In this document: positions 60,154 to 64,000 of the stretch, one piece after another
How the letters are laid out: the number at the start of each line of letters is the position of its first letter
How positions within the stretch are numbered: position 1 is the stretch's first letter
Assembly (NCBI GenBank): GCA_023433925.1
Contig: JAEYTO010000026.1
Location: 1-64,000, forward strand
Reading direction: 5' to 3'
From: Pseudomonadota bacterium
Lineage (GTDB): Bacteria > Desulfobacterota > Desulfovibrionia > Desulfovibrionales > Desulfovibrionaceae
DNA: 64,000 nt
Made by a program: the position numbers and the translations under genes
The notes under the pieces: generated by a model
Databases searched by the model: none
What the model was told of the DNA's origin: nothing
What the model saw: the letters and a program-made list of their open reading frames with translations, nothing else

Positions 60154-61032
60154 ATGCACGATATGCTCATGGACGATGCGCGGGCTCCGGGAGGTTTCCG
60201 CGTCGGCGAGGCGCTCAGGTCGCGGGCGGTCGAGCTCGCGCTCGGGCTGCTCCTGCTCGGGCTGCTCTACCATTCCGTGATTCCGTCCATGGTCGCCGAC
60301 TGGCGCATGGACGAGAACTATTCCCACGGGTTTCTCGTGCCGGCCGTGTCGGCCTGGTTCCTCTGGCGCGAGCGGAGACGCCTCCTGGACGCGCCGCTGG
60401 CCCCATCCTGGCTTGGACTGCCCCTCGTCATGCTGGGCCTCGCGCAGCTCGCCCTCGGCTCGGTGGCGGTCGAGCTGTTCACCATGCGCTCGTCGCTGGT
60501 GACGCTTTCCATGGGGTTGGTGCTGCACTTCCTGGGCCTCCAGGCCCTGCGCGTCGCGCTGTTCCCCCTGGCCTACCTCCTGTTCATGGTCCCGCTCCCG
60601 GCCACCGCGTACAACGCCGTCGCCTTCCCGCTCAAGCTGCTGGTCACGGACGCATCCGTGGCCATCCTCAAGGCCCTGGGCATCGCCGTGCTCCAGGAGG
60701 GCAACATCCTGCACTTCCCCGAGACGACCCTGGAGGTGGCCGACGCATGCAGCGGCATGCGCTCGCTCGTGTCCCTGGGAGCCCTGGGGGCCGCGTACGC
60801 ATTCATGCTGCCGCTTCCGGCCGTCTCGCGGGCGATCCTCGTGCTGGCCAGCGTGCCCATCGCCATGTCCGCCAACATCCTGCGCGTGGTGGGCACGGGC
60901 CTCCTGTCGCACCATTGGAGTCCGCGGGCGGCCATGGGCTTCTTTCACGAGTTCGCCGGCCTGGCCGTCTTCGTCATGGCCATGCTGCTCATCATGGGGC
61001 TTGGAGCCCTGCTGCGGAGGTTTGGCCGATGA
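60154..61032 (+). CDS. Exosortase (XrtA-type)
   Basis: This ~292-aa polytopic membrane protease/transpeptidase candidate has the exosortase triad: Cys in VADACSGMRSL, Arg in NILRVVGTG, and His in GFFHEFAGL, within about eight membrane helices. Exosortases cleave PEP-CTERM-like tails for surface sorting. ATG 60154 has GGGAG upstream; GTG 60142 is an alternative. Type assignment to XrtA rests on PrsK/PrsR being adjacent. Confidence 0.9.
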   Translation: MHDMLMDDARAPGGFRVGEALRSRAVELALGLLLLGLLYHSVIPSMVADWRMDENYSHGFLVPAVSAWFLWRERRRLLDAPLAPSWLGLPLVMLGLAQLALGSVAVELFTMRSSLVTLSMGLVLHFLGLQALRVALFPLAYLLFMVPLPATAYNAVAFPLKLLVTDASVAILKALGIAVLQEGNILHFPETTLEVADACSGMRSLVSLGALGAAYAFMLPLPAVSRAILVLASVPIAMSANILRVVGTGLLSHHWSPRAAMGFFHEFAGLAVFVMAMLLIMGLGALLRRFGR

Positions 61033-61658
61033 TCTCACGCTTTCGCTTTCTGCCTGTCTATGCGCTCATCGTCGCGACCTGGGCCTTCGTCCAGTTCCAC
61101 GAGCCGAACAGAGTCCCGGCAAACCCCGCCTTGAGCTCGTTCCCCGTGGATCACGCCGGCTGGCGCATGGTGGACAGCCAGGAGTTCGACCAGGCCGTCC
61201 TGAACAAGCTGCGGCCCACGGACTACATGCAGCGGACCTATGCCGGGCCGGACGGGGAGGTCGTCAGCCTCTACATCGGCTACCACGACGGAGTGGACAG
61301 CGGAGCCATCCACTCGCCCAGGAACTGCCTGCCCGGCAGCGGCTGGACTCCGGTCCTCTCCGGGACCATGGGCCTCGACGCGGCGGAAGGACGGCCGGAA
61401 GTAGTCCGGGCGGTCTACGGCAGGGACAATGACTTGCTGCTGTTCCTCTACTGGTATCAGGTGCGGGGACGGGTGCTGGCCAGCGATTACTCGCTCAAGC
61501 TGGCGGAGGTCTCGAACGCCCTCCTGCACGGCCGCAAGGATTCAGCCTTCGTGCGTGTATCCGTGCGCGCGGGGGAGGCCGTGCAGGCCGCCGAGTCCGT
61601 GGCGCTGCGCTTCGCGGGCGATTTCTACCCGCTCATCCGGGAGGCCCTGCCCAGATGA
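61029..61658 (+). CDS. EpsI family protein (exosortase-associated)
   Basis: This 209-aa protein has an N-terminal membrane segment (LPVYALIVATWAFVQ) and a periplasmic EpsI domain with YIGYHDGVDSGAIHSPRNCL, the conserved H-S-P-x-x-C-L motif, and LFLYWYQVRGRVLASDY. It overlaps the exosortase gene by 4 nt (ATGA). In some species it is fused to the exosortase; here it is separate. It acts in exopolysaccharide-linked sorting. Confidence 0.9.
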   Translation: MISRFRFLPVYALIVATWAFVQFHEPNRVPANPALSSFPVDHAGWRMVDSQEFDQAVLNKLRPTDYMQRTYAGPDGEVVSLYIGYHDGVDSGAIHSPRNCLPGSGWTPVLSGTMGLDAAEGRPEVVRAVYGRDNDLLLFLYWYQVRGRVLASDYSLKLAEVSNALLHGRKDSAFVRVSVRAGEAVQAAESVALRFAGDFYPLIREALPR

Positions 61659-61751
61659 GCCCCGCGCCTCTCGCCAAGCCCGCCGGCCAAGGCGGCACGG
61701 CCGGCGGCCCTTGGGTCGGGCGCAAATCCGCCACAGGCCGGACGCGCGGGA

Positions 61752-61901
61752 TCACGCTCCGGGATCTTGATCCTCGCCGCGGCCGCCCCAGGCCTTGTCT
61801 TCCGCTGACCGGCCATACCCCACATGGATGAAGCCGCCGATGAGCATCCCTCCCACGAGGGCTAGGCCGATCCAGAGCAGGGTGATTGTCGTCCAGGCCA
61901 T
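61752..61901 (-). CDS. Small single-pass membrane protein (49 aa), function unknown
   Basis: The minus strand encodes MAWTTITLLWIGLALVGGML followed by IGGFIHVGYGRSAEDK and a Gly/Asp-rich tail. A single hydrophobic helix spans about residues 4-26. ATG 61901 has GGAG and AAAGG upstream. It is the only convincing open frame in the gap after the EpsI gene, convergent with it. No family was recognised, and it could still be chance. Confidence 0.5.
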   Translation of the reverse strand: MAWTTITLLWIGLALVGGMLIGGFIHVGYGRSAEDKAWGGRGEDQDPGA

Positions 61902-62678
61902 GCCTTTGGCTCCAGATTCACTCGTTGACTTGGAATAAACCCCCGGTCGTCAGGATAGCCGAGCCCGCCTCGGCACGCCAGCCTCGGGCCACACCTCTCC
62001 GGGCCGCCTCGCCGGCCGTTCGGATTTTCCTCGCAGCCGCGCTGGCGGGCGAATCGAAGGCCATGATCCGCGTCTGGAGGCGTCTCGAAGCCCGCTCCAA
62101 CGTGGTGTCCTCGAAATGCGCCTGCTTCGGATGGAGTCAGGGCGAGATCGGCCGCGTCGGATGCCCCGCGCTCCTGTCCGCGCGAAACGCTCGAGGCGGA
62201 GTCTGCCCTTTGCGCTTCGTCCAGTCATTCGGCCACTCCATGTCAGGCGTGGCACGGGACTGATTGGGGCCTCTGGAAGGCCGCTTTGCACGCAGAAACC
62301 GGCATTAATTATTTGCCTTCAAAATCTAACTCTATAACTGCCTATTCCTCCACGCATATTTCAGCGCGGACAAAATCCAACCACAAAAAAAGTAACCCAG
62401 GCTTGCACCAGCCCGATGTTCTTGCTAGGAATCAAGCTAATGTTGCAAATGTTTTTTGCAACATGATGCGTATTAGCGAGAGGCGCAATCTGAGCATGTC
62501 GATATTTTTATGCAATATATGCCGTCGAATGATCCACACATGAAACGTACATGCATGTTTTCAACTTGGATTTGCTTGCCGATGAGCGCACACGAGTAAA
62601 CCCTATTGCTGATTACGTATGCACATTTTGGCCCATAAAATCTTGCCGCATGGCAAGACGGAAAGAAAGGATACTGTC
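61902..62678. other. 777-bp intergenic region upstream of the sugar dehydrogenase gene
   Basis: The first part (to about 62290) is GC-rich without a recognisable gene. From about 62290 to 62660 it becomes markedly AT-rich compared with the rest of the window, with inverted repeats at 62440-62464 and CTTGCC / GGCAAG at 62643-62658. Such a region is likely to hold the promoter of the EPS locus, and could also be foreign DNA. Confidence 0.5.
62440..62464. promoter_or_regulatory. 10-bp perfect inverted repeat, candidate operator
   Basis: ATGTTGCAAA, five nt, TTTGCAACAT forms a perfect dyad about 215 bp upstream of the sugar dehydrogenase start. Its distance suits an enhancer-type site for a sigma-54 activator such as PrsR. 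This is inference. Confidence 0.4.
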
Positions 62679-64000
62679 ATGTACCAGGTAGACAAAGGAA
62701 TTGAGGCGCAACACTGGCTCGATTTCGACGCCTTTCTTGACAGGAAATCCACCATCGCCGTTGTCGGGCTCGGATATGTGGGCCTTCCCTTGGCCGTGGC
62801 CTTTTCCAGGCGTTTCGAGGTCATCGGCTTCGACATATCGCGCGGACGGATCGAAGAGCTTGCCGCCGGCTTCGACCGCACGAAGGAGGTCGAGCCCGGA
62901 GAGCTTGTCTCCTGCAAGGCCGGCTACACGCACGATCCGGCCGAGCTGAGGCGCGCCGGCATCATCATCGTGGCCGTGCCGACCCCCATAGACTCGCACC
63001 ACAACCCCGACCTGACGCCCGTCGTCAGCGCCACGACAACCGTCGGCCGGAACATGAGCAAGGGTTGCGTCGTCGTCTACGAGTCCACGGTCTACCCCGG
63101 CGTGACCGAGGATGTCTGCGTGCCCATCCTGGAGCGCGAGTCCGGCCTGACCTTCGGCCGGGACTTCAGCGTGGGCTATTCCCCGGAGCGGATCAACCCG
63201 GGCGACAAGCAGCACACCTTGAGGACCATCACCAAGATCGTCTCGGGCAGCGACGCCCGCACCACCGAGCTTCTCGCCAAGCTCTACGGCAGCGTGGTCG
63301 AGGCCGGCATCGCCAGGGCCTCCTCCATCAAGGTCGCCGAGGCGGCCAAGGTCATCGAGAATACCCAGCGCGACCTGAACATCGCGCTCATGAACGAGCT
63401 GGCGATCATCTTCGGCCGTCTGGGCATCGACACCCTGGAGGTTCTCGAAGCCGCCGGGACCAAGTGGAACTTCCTGCCATTCCGGCCCGGCCTAGTGGGC
63501 GGCCACTGCATCGGCGTCGATCCCTACTACCTGACCTACAAGGCCGAGGAGATCGGCTACCACCCGCAGGTCATCCTCGCGGGCAGACGCATCAACGACG
63601 GCATGGGCAAGCACGTGGCCGAGCAGGCCGTGAAGCTCATGATCCGCACCGGCTCGCGCGTGCACCGGGCGCGGGTCGGCATCCTCGGCCTGACCTTCAA
63701 GGAGAACGTCCCGGACCTGCGCAACACCAGGGTCATCGATATCGTCAAGGAGCTTGAGGAGTACGGGGTCGAGGCCCTTGTTCACGACCCGTTGGCCGAT
63801 CCCGAGGAGGCCTTCCGCGAGTACGGGCTGAAGCTCGCCACCCTCCGGGATATGGAGCGCCTGGACGCCGTGATCCATGCCGTGGCCCATGCCGAGTTCG
63901 CGGGGCTCTCCCTGGAGCAGATGAAATCCTGGTTCAAGCGGCCCCAGGAGCCGATTCTCCTCGACGTGAAGGGCGCCTGGAGCCCGGCCAAGGCCCGCGA
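62679..64000 (+). CDS. UDP-N-acetyl-hexosamine 6-dehydrogenase (TviB/WbpO type), C-terminus cut
   Basis: Starting at ATG 62679 (AAAGG upstream), the frame is open to the window end (about 440 residues, nearly the full length). Features: Rossmann loop [40 protein letters not shown], catalytic Cys in [12 protein letters not shown], and [16 protein letters not shown] of the C-terminal domain. It oxidises a UDP-HexNAc to the uronic acid for surface polysaccharide. The exact substrate is not resolved. Confidence 0.92.
   Translation, partial: MYQVDKGIEAQHWLDFDAFLDRKSTIAVVGLGYVGLPLAVAFSRRFEVIGFDISRGRIEELAAGFDRTKEVEPGELVSCKAGYTHDPAELRRAGIIIVAVPTPIDSHHNPDLTPVVSATTTVGRNMSKGCVVVYESTVYPGVTEDVCVPILERESGLTFGRDFSVGYSPERINPGDKQHTLRTITKIVSGSDARTTELLAKLYGSVVEAGIARASSIKVAEAAKVIENTQRDLNIALMNELAIIFGRLGIDTLEVLEAAGTKWNFLPFRPGLVGGHCIGVDPYYLTYKAEEIGYHPQVILAGRRINDGMGKHVAEQAVKLMIRTGSRVHRARVGILGLTFKENVPDLRNTRVIDIVKELEEYGVEALVHDPLADPEEAFREYGLKLATLRDMERLDAVIHAVAHAEFAGLSLEQMKSWFKRPQEPILLDVKGAWSPAKAR

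Noticed and set aside
62301..62317. Sigma-54 promoter upstream of the sugar dehydrogenase (GGCATTAATTATTTGCC)
   Set aside because: There are 12 nt between GG and GC instead of 10, so it would not work as a standard -24/-12 promoter.
62286..62543. 85-aa plus-strand ORF in the AT-rich gap
   Set aside because: Residue use is erratic, no ribosome site, and it overlaps the dyad. Looks noncoding.

Overview
The window is GC-rich, gene-dense bacterial chromosome. The gene content points to a Gram-negative, motile, sulfate-reducing deltaproteobacterium of the Desulfovibrionaceae: Kdo/lipid A genes, a polar-type flagellar cluster with flhF/flhG, an acetyl-CoA carboxylase with a fused AccA-AccD chain, and hgcAB mercury-methylation genes. 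The gene content and the HgcA motif NVWCSAGK suggest something like Desulfocurvibacter (Desulfovibrio) africanus. That identification is inference; no search was run.

Layout. 1-601: start of tuf behind four tRNAs (Thr-Tyr-Gly-Thr, minus strand) with a clear promoter. 0.9-5.3 kb: rpmE, DUF1385, prfA, prmC and lpxC on the minus strand. 5.5-7.5 kb: gpmA and mutY. 7.7-15.5 kb: carB, a small membrane protein, purF and kdsD, plus hgcB and hgcA, all minus. 15.7-27.5 kb: flagellar export and regulation genes (fliR, flhB, flhA, flhF, flhG, fliA), cheY, a fliL-like gene, three uncharacterised genes, a dus gene and cheV. 27.8-37.1 kb (minus): thioesterase, glycosyltransferase, ssb, the acetyl-CoA carboxylase genes, a PilZ-like gene and motAB. 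37.2-40 kb: purine nucleoside phosphorylase, a FlgO-like lipoprotein, infA and a cold-shock protein. 40-47.4 kb (minus): a cysteine synthase fused to a degenerate cysteinyl-tRNA synthetase, a flavoprotein, and the cbpA-cbpM-clpB chaperone operon. 47.7-56.3 kb: a Smr protein, a tandem-repeat island, HD hydrolase, ddl, waaA, kdsB, carA, a TPR protein and a glycosyltransferase. 56.7-64 kb: PrsK/PrsR two-component system, exosortase, EpsI, a hidden 49-aa membrane protein, a 0.8 kb regulatory-looking gap, and a nucleotide-sugar dehydrogenase that starts an exopolysaccharide locus.

How genes work together. lpxC, kdsD, kdsB and waaA cover lipid A/Kdo assembly, and ddl supplies peptidoglycan. The flagellar genes, motAB, cheY, cheV and the PilZ-like protein form a motility block. 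carA and carB are 40 kb apart and each sits with unrelated partners. PrsK/PrsR, exosortase and EpsI form an exopolysaccharide-linked protein-sorting module.

The most unusual features are: a dispersed element of about 122 bp with imperfect terminal inverted repeats (three copies); a family of double-hairpin 3'-end elements (six or seven copies); a 79-bp tandem repeat rich in hairpins; and a CysK protein carrying a CysRS-like domain in which the HIGH, zinc and KMSKS motifs are lost.
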